Of a stretch of 32,312 nucleotides of DNA, positions 1-7,572 are shown piece after piece. Origin of the DNA: Bacillota bacterium. Lineage in GTDB: Bacteria > Bacillota > Clostridia > Christensenellales > CAG-138. The DNA is taken from positions 1 through 32,312 of the forward strand of contig JAEYHP010000030.1 in assembly GCA_023409435.1 (NCBI GenBank), in the 5' to 3' direction. The notes under the pieces are model-generated. The model saw nothing but the letters and a program-made list of their open reading frames with translations. It ran no database searches and had not been told where the DNA came from. A program made the translations under genes and the position numbers. The number at the start of each line of letters is the position of its first letter. Position 1 is the first letter of the stretch.

Positions 1-67
1 GTAGGGGAGTCGAACCCCTGTCACTGCCGTGAGAGGGCAGCGTCCTAGGCCACTAGACGAACTGGGC
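1..67 (-). tRNA. tRNA-Glu (anticodon CTC), 3' end cut by window edge
   Basis: Read on the minus strand from 67 down to 1. The acceptor 5' strand GCCCAGT is followed by TC, a D-arm beginning GTCTAGTGG, an anticodon stem CTGCC/GGCAG closing the loop CTCTCAC (anticodon CTC, glutamate), and a T-arm AGGGG-TTCGACT-CCCCT. The last two visible bases, AC, are the start of the expected acceptor partner ACTGGGC, so about five acceptor bases plus the discriminator and CCA lie outside the window. It could be the first gene of a leftward tRNA cluster, which cannot be seen here. Confidence 0.96.
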
Positions 68-87
68 ACGCGCGCGGCGCAGTAATA

Positions 88-116
88 ATATTATCTGCTT
101 TTCTTTCCGCTGTCAA
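88..116 (-). promoter_or_regulatory. Sigma-70/A promoter of tRNA-Glu
   Basis: On the minus strand a perfect -35 TTGACA (116-111) is separated by 17 bp from a -10 TAATAT (93-88). The -10 ends about 20 bp before the first base of the tRNA, the expected spacing for a stable-RNA promoter. The 220 bp from the tRNA to the next gene contain no other convincing feature. Confidence 0.85.
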
Positions 117-287
117 GCCTCATGTTCAGAAAAAAGATTGACGGATCACATCTGCAAGCGGCTCGTTCCATCGCCCAATCCTTCCGTGAGGCGATCTGAA
201 CCCACCTGACCCACCTTGTGTAAAGCGAGCGAATCAAAGGAAAAGCGCCCCGACAAATTTGCCCTCTATATCTATGCGATTGTGGCT

Positions 288-791
288 TCAATCCACTTCT
301 GCCGGGTCAATCACGGGCACATTGTCTTGGTTCAGATACTTGGCAAGACAGTTCGTGAGAAACCTGTGATCCTCCACATGCGGCAAATTGGATACCGTTA
401 CCACCGCGACTGTACCAACGCCCTGTACATAAACGGGAAACCCTCCGCCGCAAAAAACATAGGCGTTACTGTCCAATCCGTGGTCGGACACGTCCTTTCC
501 CGTAATCTTGGATGAGATATACATGCCCAGCGAACTCCGCTCGGTGTGCGTAACCGTATTGAATTTGCGCTGCATCCATGCCTGGTTATTCAGACTGGTG
601 CCGTCTGGTCCATATTGGAACAATATGTAGCCGTTCAATTTGCGGATGCAGATGGCGATATCTATACTTTCCGCCATGGCTTCCTCCGCCATGAGCTTGC
701 CCAAATCCCACGCATCCCGGCTGGTGAAATGATCAAACCGAAGCAAAGCTTCCTGTTCCCGAACGATCTTATCCAATTTGGCAAAATTCAT
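288..791 (-). CDS. UPF0303 / heme-degrading-domain (HbpS/GlcG-like) protein
   Basis: A 167-residue protein of the UPF0303 family (YBR137W-like, related to the HbpS/GlcG fold often annotated as heme-degrading domain). Characteristic stretches visible are WMQRKFNTV near residue 72, the glycine-rich GGGFPVYVQGVG near 115 and LPHVEDHR near 137. The start chosen is the ATG at 791 because AAAGGAGA lies 7-8 bp upstream; an upstream in-frame ATG at 872 lacks such a site. No signal peptide, so cytoplasmic. The biochemical role of this family is not well established: heme binding is inferred from fold relatives, not from residues seen here. It is transcribed divergently from the TetR regulator and could be, but need not be, a target of it. 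Confidence 0.85.
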   Translation of the reverse strand: MNFAKLDKIVREQEALLRFDHFTSRDAWDLGKLMAEEAMAESIDIAICIRKLNGYILFQYGPDGTSLNNQAWMQRKFNTVTHTERSSLGMYISSKITGKDVSDHGLDSNAYVFCGGGFPVYVQGVGTVAVVTVSNLPHVEDHRFLTNCLAKYLNQDNVPVIDPAEVD

Positions 792-883
792 AAAGATGTC
801 TCCTTTAGTTTTATCAAGTGATCCGTGAAACGAAAGAATGATGCCTACCCGGCAGATTTCGAGGGAATGCAATGCTTATTTTT

Positions 884-912
884 ATTATAATACAACGATC
901 GCATTTACAAAA
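884..912 (-). promoter_or_regulatory. Promoter of the UPF0303 gene
   Basis: On the minus strand a consensus -10 TATAAT (889-884) is preceded at 17 bp by TTTTGT (912-907), or at 15 bp by TTGTAA (910-905). It would give a leader of about 85 nt before the ATG at 791. Confidence 0.6.
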
Positions 913-975
913 GACTGAAGTGTACCGAGCTATGCGGTGCCACCATGCGCTCTATCAATGAATTTTATTTTGTTT

Positions 976-1011
976 ATATGACAACTATGTCATGTGACAG
1001 GGTTGTCATAT
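976..1011. promoter_or_regulatory. Double palindromic operator, probably for the TetR regulator
   Basis: Two adjacent copies of TGACA-N4-TGTCA lie at 979-992 and 995-1008, separated by 2 bp. Together they form a larger near-palindrome with outer arms ATATGACAAC and GTTGTCATAT (976-985 and 1002-1011, exact inverse complements). The right copy overlaps the -35 of the tetR promoter, the usual geometry for autorepression. Assignment to the adjacent TetR protein is inference from position. Confidence 0.75.
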
Positions 1012-1032
1012 GATCTTTTCCCGTGCTATACT
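1003..1032 (+). promoter_or_regulatory. Promoter of tetR-hydrolase operon
   Basis: A -35 TTGTCA (1003-1008) and a -10 TATACT (1027-1032) with an 18-bp spacer, ending 22 bp before the ATG at 1055. The -35 is inside the right TGACA-N4-TGTCA operator, so a bound repressor would block RNA polymerase. Confidence 0.75.
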
Positions 1033-1054
1033 CTCCTTGTCAGGAGGTATCAAA

Positions 1055-1660
1055 ATGCCAAAGGATACTTTTTTTAATCTTCCCGAGCCAAAACGAAAAG
1101 CGGTGTTTGACGCCGCCGTGAGCGAGTTCTCGGCTTATATGTTCAGCGAGGCTTCCATCAACCGCATTGTCAAAGCGGCGCAAATCCCGAGAGGAAGCTT
1201 TTATCAGTATTTTGATGGGAAAGAGGATTTGTTTTCGTATGTAATTACGGAGATTTTTGCTCAGATAGAGAACGTCATGCAAGCCCGGCAGCGGGTCAGC
1301 CGGAATGCGGACGCATTGTCTCTCTTTATGGAAAAAGTGTATGCAACGACCGAACTGAACAAGGAAAAGCCGGAATATGTGCGGATCACCCTTTTGCAGT
1401 CCAGGGACAAAACGCCATTTGTGAGAGGTTTCTTCGAACTGTCTGATACGCAAAGGCAGAGCGTGCTCCAACTGTTTGAACGCGATAAACAGCGGGGAAT
1501 CATCAGGGAAGACGCCGACTGTTCACTGGTAATCGACATGGTCTATACCTTGTCCAAGGAGCTGTTCTTTGATGCCAATATGGATGGCGAGGCCTATATC
1601 AGGAAAATGGAAACGGTTATTCAAATCATCCGGGCAGGGATTGGGAGGAATGCAATATGA
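1055..1660 (+). CDS. TetR/AcrR family transcriptional regulator
   Basis: A 201-residue TetR-family repressor. The N-terminal helix-turn-helix covers roughly residues 12-60, with FSEASINRIVKAAQIPRG followed by the family hallmark SFYQYFDGKEDLF. The C-terminal ligand-binding part is divergent, so the inducer cannot be predicted. The start at 1055 is preceded by AGGAGGT 7-8 bp upstream; an in-frame upstream ATG at 1010 lies inside the operator and lacks a ribosome binding site. The stop overlaps the ATG of the hydrolase gene (ATGA at 1657-1660), so the two are translationally coupled. Likely autoregulated through the double TGACA-N4-TGTCA operator. Confidence 0.92.
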   Translation: MPKDTFFNLPEPKRKAVFDAAVSEFSAYMFSEASINRIVKAAQIPRGSFYQYFDGKEDLFSYVITEIFAQIENVMQARQRVSRNADALSLFMEKVYATTELNKEKPEYVRITLLQSRDKTPFVRGFFELSDTQRQSVLQLFERDKQRGIIREDADCSLVIDMVYTLSKELFFDANMDGEAYIRKMETVIQIIRAGIGRNAI

Positions 1661-2520
1661 AAATTCAATCGGGGATCGTATCCACTGAGGGCGATGAACT
1701 TTATTACAAGGTCCGTGGGGAAGGTACGCCGATCCTCTTCATAGCGCCAGGAGGCGGCAACGGCGACGACTACCTGCCGGTAGCAAACACCTTAGCGAGT
1801 TCCTATCAAGTGATCACGTATGACCGAAGGGCGAACGCAAGGAGCACGAGGCATTTCCCCAACGATTTCAGTATACGCCAGCAAAGCCGTGACGCTGTGG
1901 CCGTACTGAATGCGTTGGGAATAGCAAAGGCGCTTGTGGTTGGCAACAGCAGCGGCGCGGTAATCGCGTTGGACATGGCTACGGCATTTCCGGAACGTAT
2001 CCATGCGGCCATCATCCACGAGGCGCCGATCCCATCGGTGCTGCCGGAAGCTGGGATTTGGAAGGAGTTTTTTGTTTCATGCAACGAACTCGCAAAAGAA
2101 AAGGGCTCCCCGGCCGGGGCGAAGAAGTTTTTCTTTGGCGTTGAGCTGCCGGCGTACCCGCTGCTTTGGGCAACGATAAAGCTCAGAGTATTCATGAAGC
2201 AGGAGCGCCTGGAGAACGAACCTCCGAGAATAAGCTCGGCGGATGCAAACGACGTGCTGCTTTTAAACGAGCTGCTGCCCGTCACAGGGTATGAGCCGGA
2301 CTTTGAAGCGCTAAAAGCTGGCGGCGCGAAGTTATCTATCGGTTGCAGCAGGTACGGGCTGAAGCGAAACGCATGGTACGCAAAAAGTGCGCGGATCATG
2401 GCGGAAAGGCTTTCATGCGAGATGGTTGTGTTTCCGGGGCATCATGGCTCATTTATGGATCGCCCGGCTGAGTGGTCAAAGGTCATTCTGGAAACTGTGC
2501 AAAAGGCGGGGGCTGTTTGA
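1657..2520 (+). CDS. Alpha/beta hydrolase
   Basis: A 287-residue alpha/beta-hydrolase fold protein. The oxyanion-hole loop APGGGNGDD is near residues 30-38, the nucleophile elbow is GNSSG with Ser98, and the catalytic histidine is in FPGHHGSF near residue 262. No signal peptide, so cytoplasmic. The start overlaps the tetR stop by 4 bp, so the enzyme probably acts on or detoxifies a compound sensed by the repressor; the substrate is unknown. The extreme 3' end overlaps in another frame with a remnant of a GH3 beta-glucosidase, which suggests that the last residues (around QKAGAV) were acquired at a deletion or fusion junction. Confidence 0.9.
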   Translation: MKIQSGIVSTEGDELYYKVRGEGTPILFIAPGGGNGDDYLPVANTLASSYQVITYDRRANARSTRHFPNDFSIRQQSRDAVAVLNALGIAKALVVGNSSGAVIALDMATAFPERIHAAIIHEAPIPSVLPEAGIWKEFFVSCNELAKEKGSPAGAKKFFFGVELPAYPLLWATIKLRVFMKQERLENEPPRISSADANDVLLLNELLPVTGYEPDFEALKAGGAKLSIGCSRYGLKRNAWYAKSARIMAERLSCEMVVFPGHHGSFMDRPAEWSKVILETVQKAGAV

Positions 2521-2668
2521 AGACCCATACCTCGATCATACGCCAATCGCGGTGGATGAGCTGGGCAGCGGGGAAGGCCGCGCGCTTGCGAAAAAGCTGG
2601 TGGAGAAATCCCAGGTGCTGCTGAAAAACGAAAACGGACTGCTGTTTGAGATGGGATTCGGGCTGTAA
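2507..2668 (+). pseudogene. Remnant of a glycoside hydrolase family 3 (beta-glucosidase) gene
   Basis: Frame +2 relative to the hydrolase encodes about 53 residues containing GLFEDPYLD followed by RALAKKLVEKSQVLLKNENG. These match in order the conserved GH3 segments of the type GLFENPYVD and ALAREAA-ESIVLLKNE-G-LPL found in the middle of a roughly 700-800-residue enzyme. There is no start site, the rest of the enzyme is absent on both sides, and the frame ends after LLFEMGFGL. I therefore read it as a decayed internal fragment, not a gene. Family assignment is by remembered motif, not by search. Confidence 0.7.
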
Positions 2669-2693
2669 GCCGAAAAAGAAATTATGTACTCTT

Positions 2694-2730
2694 AAAACGC
2701 GCGTTGGCGATACTGTCAGCGCGCGCTTTC
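2694..2730. terminator. Bidirectional hairpin between convergent genes
   Basis: A GC-rich stem GCGCGTTGGC (2699-2708) pairs with GTCAGCGCGC (2715-2724) over a 6-nt loop with two G-T wobbles. It is flanked by AAAA on the left (giving a U-run for leftward transcription) and TTT on the right. It covers the stop codon of the leftward acetyltransferase. Confidence 0.65.
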
Positions 2731-3330
2731 TGTGAGTTTCCTGTACTTTTCCAAAGTGTAAAGCGGCTTTAAAACCTCCATCGCCTCGGCATATTGATTA
2801 ACGTATCCCGCGAACGTATCCGTTTTCAGAAGGGAGAATCCATATTTGTGATACAGAGAAATCGCCTTGTAGCTCCATGGCTGCGTGTGCAGGTAGACGG
2901 GCTGTTTATTCTTGTGCCGGAATATGCGCAGGGTTTCTAGTAGAGCGGCTTTTCCGAAGCCGAGGCCCTGATATTTTGGTTTTACAACAAGCCAGTTCAA
3001 CGACGCAACCGTTTGCCCCTGCCGCTCGTCCCGCCAGGCCATGCAGGAAGCGATGGCCTCCCCGCCCGGGTTCCGGATAAACAGGCAGCGCTCATACAAA
3101 TCGCGCTTTTCATAAAGATACTTTGTCTCAAAGTATAGAAGCGCCTCGTCAAAGGAAGGAAAGTCTCCGATTTCAAATTCAAGCGCCGCCCAATCGCGCT
3201 CGTTTCCATCCGCATACATGGCGAGCGAATATCCGGGCGGAAGCTCAACGGCAGGCGTACTGCGAAAATGATCGCACCGCATGATAACGTTATAATATGG
3301 AATGCTCTTGTCGGGTACGGCGTCTTGCAT
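2716..3330 (-). CDS. GNAT family N-acetyltransferase
   Basis: A 204-residue GCN5-related acetyltransferase. The acetyl-CoA binding motif A is visible as LNWLVVKPKYQGLGFGKAAL (about residues 111-130), with the Q-x-x-G-x-G signature, and the C-terminal part contains YHKYGF, the typical beta-strand 7 segment. The ATG at 3330 has AAAGGAT about 6 bp upstream and overlaps the end of the DUF998 gene by 41 bp; a second ATG at 3282 lacks a ribosome binding site. Co-transcribed with the DUF998 gene. The acyl acceptor is unknown. Confidence 0.85.
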   Translation of the reverse strand: MQDAVPDKSIPYYNVIMRCDHFRSTPAVELPPGYSLAMYADGNERDWAALEFEIGDFPSFDEALLYFETKYLYEKRDLYERCLFIRNPGGEAIASCMAWRDERQGQTVASLNWLVVKPKYQGLGFGKAALLETLRIFRHKNKQPVYLHTQPWSYKAISLYHKYGFSLLKTDTFAGYVNQYAEAMEVLKPLYTLEKYRKLTESAR

Positions 3331-4003
3331 AGATATCCTTTTTTATACTTTGTTTATAATTGGCCGGTATGGGATGCGGCACGGCAGCGGGATTTGTTTT
3401 TTGTCCAAGCAGCAGGTCGTATTGCCCTGTAACAAACACAATATATGCCATGAACAGCATAAAAAATATCCATTCGGAAAGGTAGAGCGAATCAAACGCA
3501 TTCATGGTGACGATATTGAAAATAAATGCAACATACCCCAATATGCCAATGTATTTGGGGATGTCACGGGTTAATAAAAACCCCGTTGCGGTAAAGCTGA
3601 GAAAAAAATCAATACAGATCATGTGCGCCTTGCTGAATAAGCTATGCATCTGCGTATGTGTGCCAAGAGGGAAGGCTGCTGTCAGCGCCAGAAATATGGT
3701 TCCCAGCAGGCCTCCCGCCTGGGCTATGGCGTAACTGATAACGAATTTTTTCGCAATGCGCCCGCGCCCATACCAGCGGTATATCCCGCCATAGAATATG
3801 GCAAGCAATACGGCGGTCAACACGCATCCAGCGTTGTATAAACCCGCTCCGGAAGGGCTGACGAGCGGATTGCCAAAGTCGCTCAGCCAAAAGTTCAAGG
3901 GACTGATCATCGGGTTGTGGAGATGGGAGAAAAACGTAAAGCAAATATATACCGGTATGGCTGCTATTCCCGCGTATTTCAATGCAAAACTTGCCAGCTT
4001 CAT
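3290..4003 (-). CDS. DUF998 family membrane protein
   Basis: A 237-residue integral membrane protein with six predicted hydrophobic segments. The first loop carries LNFWLSDFGNPLVSPSGAGL, which resembles the conserved DUF998 motif with its N-x-W-x-SD-G pattern. The ATG at 4003 is preceded by GGGAGGAAAATA, a strong ribosome binding site. The C-terminus is basic (KKDIYARRRTR) and probably cytoplasmic. It is first in a two-gene leftward unit with the acetyltransferase. The function of DUF998 proteins is not established. Confidence 0.8.
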   Translation of the reverse strand: MKLASFALKYAGIAAIPVYICFTFFSHLHNPMISPLNFWLSDFGNPLVSPSGAGLYNAGCVLTAVLLAIFYGGIYRWYGRGRIAKKFVISYAIAQAGGLLGTIFLALTAAFPLGTHTQMHSLFSKAHMICIDFFLSFTATGFLLTRDIPKYIGILGYVAFIFNIVTMNAFDSLYLSEWIFFMLFMAYIVFVTGQYDLLLGQKTNPAAVPHPIPANYKQSIKKDIYARRRTRQEHSIL

Positions 4004-4165
4004 TATTTTCCTCCCGGGCGGCGGGCCCTTGGCCTTGCGCGTTCGCTATTTTTTCAGCAACCATATCACTCTTGTAGAATATCATATCTGCAGCACAAAA
4101 ACTGTACTGAAAGGGAAAATATTTCATATGCCGAATAGATTGGATATGACGGAAGAAGTTACATT

Positions 4166-4194
4166 TTATTTACACCTATTAATTTTTGTATACT
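4166..4194 (+). promoter_or_regulatory. Possible promoter of the GH18 gene
   Basis: A -10 TATACT (4189-4194) with a weak -35 TTATTT (4166-4171) at 17 bp, 23 bp upstream of the ATG at 4218. No riboswitch-like structure is seen in the divergent intergenic region 4004-4217. Confidence 0.45.
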
Positions 4195-4217
4195 TATAAC
4201 TGCTGAGGAATAAAAGT

Positions 4218-5933
4218 ATGCATTTGGGGGAACCAGAGTACCCGACTACCGGAGGGAATTTGTACAAGCGAAAAGCGACATGCTCCATACTGATTGCCGC
4301 CATCATGGCTTTGCTTCTCTTTTCGGGTCATACGGCGCTGGCGGAGGTATCCGTCACAGGCCGCATCGTGAATTGTACCAATAATGTCAATGTACGCAAA
4401 GGCCCCGGCACCGGCTATGCAAAGCTGGGCGTTGCTTTAAAAGGTGCGGTTTATCAAGTGCTTGGAAAATCCGGCTCATGGTATAAAATCGACTACAAAG
4501 GCGCTGTTGGGTACATATCGGCCGATTATTTCAAGGTGTCGTCAGTCGCCCCTGCAAGCCCGGCGCCGTCCACGCAAACGGGAAAAATCGTGAACTGCGC
4601 CACATCGGTCAACGTCCGCAGCGGGCCAGGCACCGGCTATTCCAAACTGGGCACAGCGCCAAAAGGCGCGGTCTATCCCGTAAAAGGCAAATCGGGCTCG
4701 TTTTATGCGATCGAATACAAAGGCAAAACCGGTTATGTAAGCGCAAGCTATCTTTCCATCACATCGGCGCCCACGCCGACTCCAACGCCTGCGCCGACCC
4801 CAACGCCTGCTCAAACACCCGCGCCGACTCCGACGCCCACACCGACTCCGGCGCCCACGCCAACCCTGGCGCCCACGCCTGCCGGGGGCAAGATCATATT
4901 AGGATATTACGCGTCCTGGGCGGCGCATTCGGGCTACACGCCGGACCGGATACCGGAGGGCGTAACGCATGTTAATTATGCGTTTGCCAATATCGGTACG
5001 GACTATAAAATTAAGATGAGCGACCCGGCAACAGACCCCATTAACTTTGGAAAGCTGAGGCAACTAAAGCAGCAGAGGCCGGAGCTGAAGACACTTATCT
5101 CCATCGGCGGATGGACATGGTCTCAAAAATTTTCAGACGCCGCGCTGACGGACGCGCGCCGCACGGCATTTGCGGACAGCGTGGTGGCGTTTGTCACGCA
5201 GCATGGCTTTGACGGCGCGGACATCGACTGGGAGTATCCGGTGGGGGGCGGGCTTCCCGAGAACGTCGTAAGGGCGGGAGACAAGACGAATTTCACATTG
5301 CTGATGAAAAAGTTGCGTGAAAAGCTGGATGTGCAGGGTGCAATGGATGGGCGGCATTACCTGCTCTCGTTCGCGGGCGCTTCGGGCGCGTTCTACGCCG
5401 AAAATACGGAGCTAGATAAACTCGCCGACTATGTCGATTTTGCCACGGTCATGACATACGACATGCATGGCCCGTGGCCGGGCAGCTTCACCGACTTTAA
5501 CGCGCCATTGTATACGCCCTCAGAAAATACGCCGCAGTACAAATGGAGCTGCAACGCCGCGGTATGGACCGACGAAGGCTTCCCCAAATCCAAGCTGATT
5601 ATGGGCATCCCGTTCTACGGGATAAAGTTCGATGGGGTAACGAATTCCAACCGCGGGCTTTACCAGCAGTTTGCCTCGGGTTCGTCCATCCCGTATGACG
5701 AGGTCGCCTCTGATTACCTCGATAATCCGGCGTATACGCGGTATAAGCACCCCGACGCACTCATACCGTGGCTGTTCAACGGTTCGACATTCATTTCGTA
5801 TGACGATCCGCAGTCGGTCTCCGCGAAAGCCAAGTATATAAAAGATACCGGGCTGGGTGGCGCGGCAATCTGGGAATTGTCCCAAAGCGCTGACGGAACA
5901 TTGTTTGACGCGCTATATGACGCTGTTCGTTAG
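4218..5933 (+). CDS. Secreted GH18 glycosidase with two SH3b domains
   Basis: A 571-residue exported enzyme. Order of parts: signal peptide (KRK then a hydrophobic stretch ending HTALA, about residues 17-42); two bacterial SH3 domains (44-107 and 120-182), each with the NVR-GPGTGY core; a Pro/Thr-rich linker (183-222); and a glycoside hydrolase family 18 barrel (225-571). The catalytic motif DGADIDWE ends at Glu339, preceded by SIGGWTWS, and the late barrel strand has the MTYD motif. All GH18 catalytic residues are present, so hydrolysis of a beta-1,4-GlcNAc polymer is expected; SH3b domains usually bind peptidoglycan, so wall remodelling or sporulation is as likely as chitin use. The ATG at 4218 has GAGGAAT 7 bp upstream; a TTG at 4260 after GGAGGG is an alternative and would still keep the signal peptide. 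Confidence 0.93.
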   Translation: MHLGEPEYPTTGGNLYKRKATCSILIAAIMALLLFSGHTALAEVSVTGRIVNCTNNVNVRKGPGTGYAKLGVALKGAVYQVLGKSGSWYKIDYKGAVGYISADYFKVSSVAPASPAPSTQTGKIVNCATSVNVRSGPGTGYSKLGTAPKGAVYPVKGKSGSFYAIEYKGKTGYVSASYLSITSAPTPTPTPAPTPTPAQTPAPTPTPTPTPAPTPTLAPTPAGGKIILGYYASWAAHSGYTPDRIPEGVTHVNYAFANIGTDYKIKMSDPATDPINFGKLRQLKQQRPELKTLISIGGWTWSQKFSDAALTDARRTAFADSVVAFVTQHGFDGADIDWEYPVGGGLPENVVRAGDKTNFTLLMKKLREKLDVQGAMDGRHYLLSFAGASGAFYAENTELDKLADYVDFATVMTYDMHGPWPGSFTDFNAPLYTPSENTPQYKWSCNAAVWTDEGFPKSKLIMGIPFYGIKFDGVTNSNRGLYQQFASGSSIPYDEVASDYLDNPAYTRYKHPDALIPWLFNGSTFISYDDPQSVSAKAKYIKDTGLGGAAIWELSQSADGTLFDALYDAVR

Positions 5934-6018
5934 CGTACTAAGCTAGTTTATCCGGGCGCTGAACGCTGCGCTATTTGTTCATTATGAACCGCTGCATGGC
6001 AGGCATTTTTGTAAGGCT

Positions 6019-6038
6019 GTTCCGGTTAATTCCGGAAC
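6019..6038. promoter_or_regulatory. Inverted repeat upstream of serine hydrolase promoter
   Basis: GTTCCGG (6019-6025) and CCGGAAC (6032-6038) are exact inverse complements around TTAATT. No U-run follows on either strand, so an operator is more likely than a terminator. It lies 18 bp before the -35 of the next promoter. Confidence 0.45.
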
Positions 6039-6055
6039 TCGCACGAAAAAGATGC

Positions 6056-6083
6056 TTGTTTTCCTTTTGGCTTGCGCTACAAT
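6056..6083 (+). promoter_or_regulatory. Promoter of serine hydrolase-pdxA unit
   Basis: A -35 TTGTTT (6056-6061) and a -10 TACAAT (6078-6083) with a 16-bp spacer, 44 bp before the ATG at 6128. Confidence 0.55.
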
Positions 6084-6127
6084 AGAGGCGTTGCGGTACT
6101 TACATACACCGGACAGGGGGAATTGTC

Positions 6128-7555
6128 ATGCAGGAATCCATTTTTCATACTGTCACGCCCGAATCGGCCGGTATCCCCAGTACGGCGCTGGAGCGGTTCT
6201 ACCGGGAAATCGAGACGCTCAAGATGCCGCTGCACAGCTTTCTGCTGCTGCGCCACGGCAATTTGATTGCAGAGGGCTATTGGTCGCCCCATACGCCCGA
6301 TGAGCGCCATATCGTTTACTCGGTCAGCAAAAGCATCACTTCCCTTGCGGTAGGCTTCTGCATTGAGGAGGGCAGGTTCCGCCTTACGGATAAGATCGTG
6401 GACCTGTTTCCTGAAAAGATAGACTTTCCCGTGGACGGCTTTACGAAAGAAATCACCGTGGAACACCTGCTCACCATGCGCAGCGGCCATCCGGCAGCCA
6501 CCGACCGCACCGGCCCGGACTGGGTAAAAACGTATCTCATGACGCCGCCGCCCTGCCCGCCGGGGACCGTGTTTGGTTACGATTCCATGGCGACCCATAC
6601 GCTCTGCGCTCTGGTGCAAAAGACGACCGGCATGAAGATGATGGAGTATCTCAAGCCGCGCCTGTTTGATCCGCTGGGTATCGAGGGCGCGTACTGCCAG
6701 GAGGATCCCATGGGCATCAACACCGGCAGCCGCGGCGTCCACTGCAAAACGGGGGATATGGCCAAGCTTGGGCAGCTCTTCCTGCAAAAGGGCCATTGGC
6801 TCGGCAAGCAGGTGGTTCCCCAAAGCTGGCTGGAAGCGGCTACGCAAAAGCAGGCGGATACCGCCGCCAACGTCATTAATCTGGACGGCAATACGGGGTA
6901 CGGCTACCAGTTCTGGCGCCTGCGCGGCGACGCTTACGGCTGCCGGGGCATCGGCGGGCAATGGGTCGTCGTGATTCCCAGTTTGGACATGGTATGGGTT
7001 TCCACGGGCAATCTGCTGGACGATGGGGGCAGCGACGATTTGGTGTTGCGCCTGTTCTGGTCGATGATCGCGCCCTTCGTCGAATTCGGGCCGCTGCCTG
7101 AGAACCCGGAGGCGTACGGGCGGCTGCTTGCGCTCACGCGGGAGCTTGCCCTGCCCATGCCGGACGGCGCAGAGGAGGGGAAGTTGCTTACCGCCCTCCC
7201 CGGCAAGACATACGCGTTCAGGCCGAATGAGGCGGGGCTTGCTTCTGTCGGCTTTACGAAGGTGGAAGATGCGCTCGGCATTGACCTGCGCTTTCGTGAA
7301 GATAGCCTATGCATCCGTGCCGGGCTGGGGAACTGGGTGCCGCAATATCTGGCCTTTGCGGAGGACGATGGCTGGGCGCGCTGCGTGCTGGCCGACGAAG
7401 AAACGCTTGTATGCCATGTGCATCTCGCGCATAAGCTGGGCGGGTATAGGCTCGTGCTGCATGTACGGGATAAGCTGACCATGCGGCTGTGGCCGGTGGG
7501 GTGGACAGATTTTCGCAGGGTCAAGCTTTTTGCCGTAGGCGAACCGGTACAATAA
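6128..7555 (+). CDS. Serine hydrolase, class C beta-lactamase-like
   Basis: A 475-residue penicillin-binding-protein/beta-lactamase-fold hydrolase. The catalytic SxxK motif is SVSK (Ser65, Lys68) within YSVSKSITS. The second motif is Y151-D-S153 in place of the usual YxN, and the third-strand region reads GIGGQW instead of KTG/HTG. These are features of esterases and peptidases of this superfamily rather than true beta-lactamases. The C-terminal 150 residues form an extra domain of unknown role. No signal peptide, so it probably acts in the cytoplasm. A GGGGGAA ribosome binding site precedes the ATG. The pdxA-like gene follows after 17 bp, suggesting co-transcription. Confidence 0.88.
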   Translation: MQESIFHTVTPESAGIPSTALERFYREIETLKMPLHSFLLLRHGNLIAEGYWSPHTPDERHIVYSVSKSITSLAVGFCIEEGRFRLTDKIVDLFPEKIDFPVDGFTKEITVEHLLTMRSGHPAATDRTGPDWVKTYLMTPPPCPPGTVFGYDSMATHTLCALVQKTTGMKMMEYLKPRLFDPLGIEGAYCQEDPMGINTGSRGVHCKTGDMAKLGQLFLQKGHWLGKQVVPQSWLEAATQKQADTAANVINLDGNTGYGYQFWRLRGDAYGCRGIGGQWVVVIPSLDMVWVSTGNLLDDGGSDDLVLRLFWSMIAPFVEFGPLPENPEAYGRLLALTRELALPMPDGAEEGKLLTALPGKTYAFRPNEAGLASVGFTKVEDALGIDLRFREDSLCIRAGLGNWVPQYLAFAEDDGWARCVLADEETLVCHVHLAHKLGGYRLVLHVRDKLTMRLWPVGWTDFRRVKLFAVGEPVQ

Positions 7556-7572
7556 CGGATACGGAGGAAACG

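Noticed and set aside
91..291. A 66-codon leftward frame just upstream of the tRNA.
   Set aside because: It runs across the tRNA promoter, has no ribosome binding site and matches no family.
6077..6961. A 294-codon leftward frame opposite the serine hydrolase.
   Set aside because: Composition is Arg/His/Ala-rich, typical of the antisense of GC-rich coding DNA; no ribosome binding site or domain, and the forward gene is clearly real.
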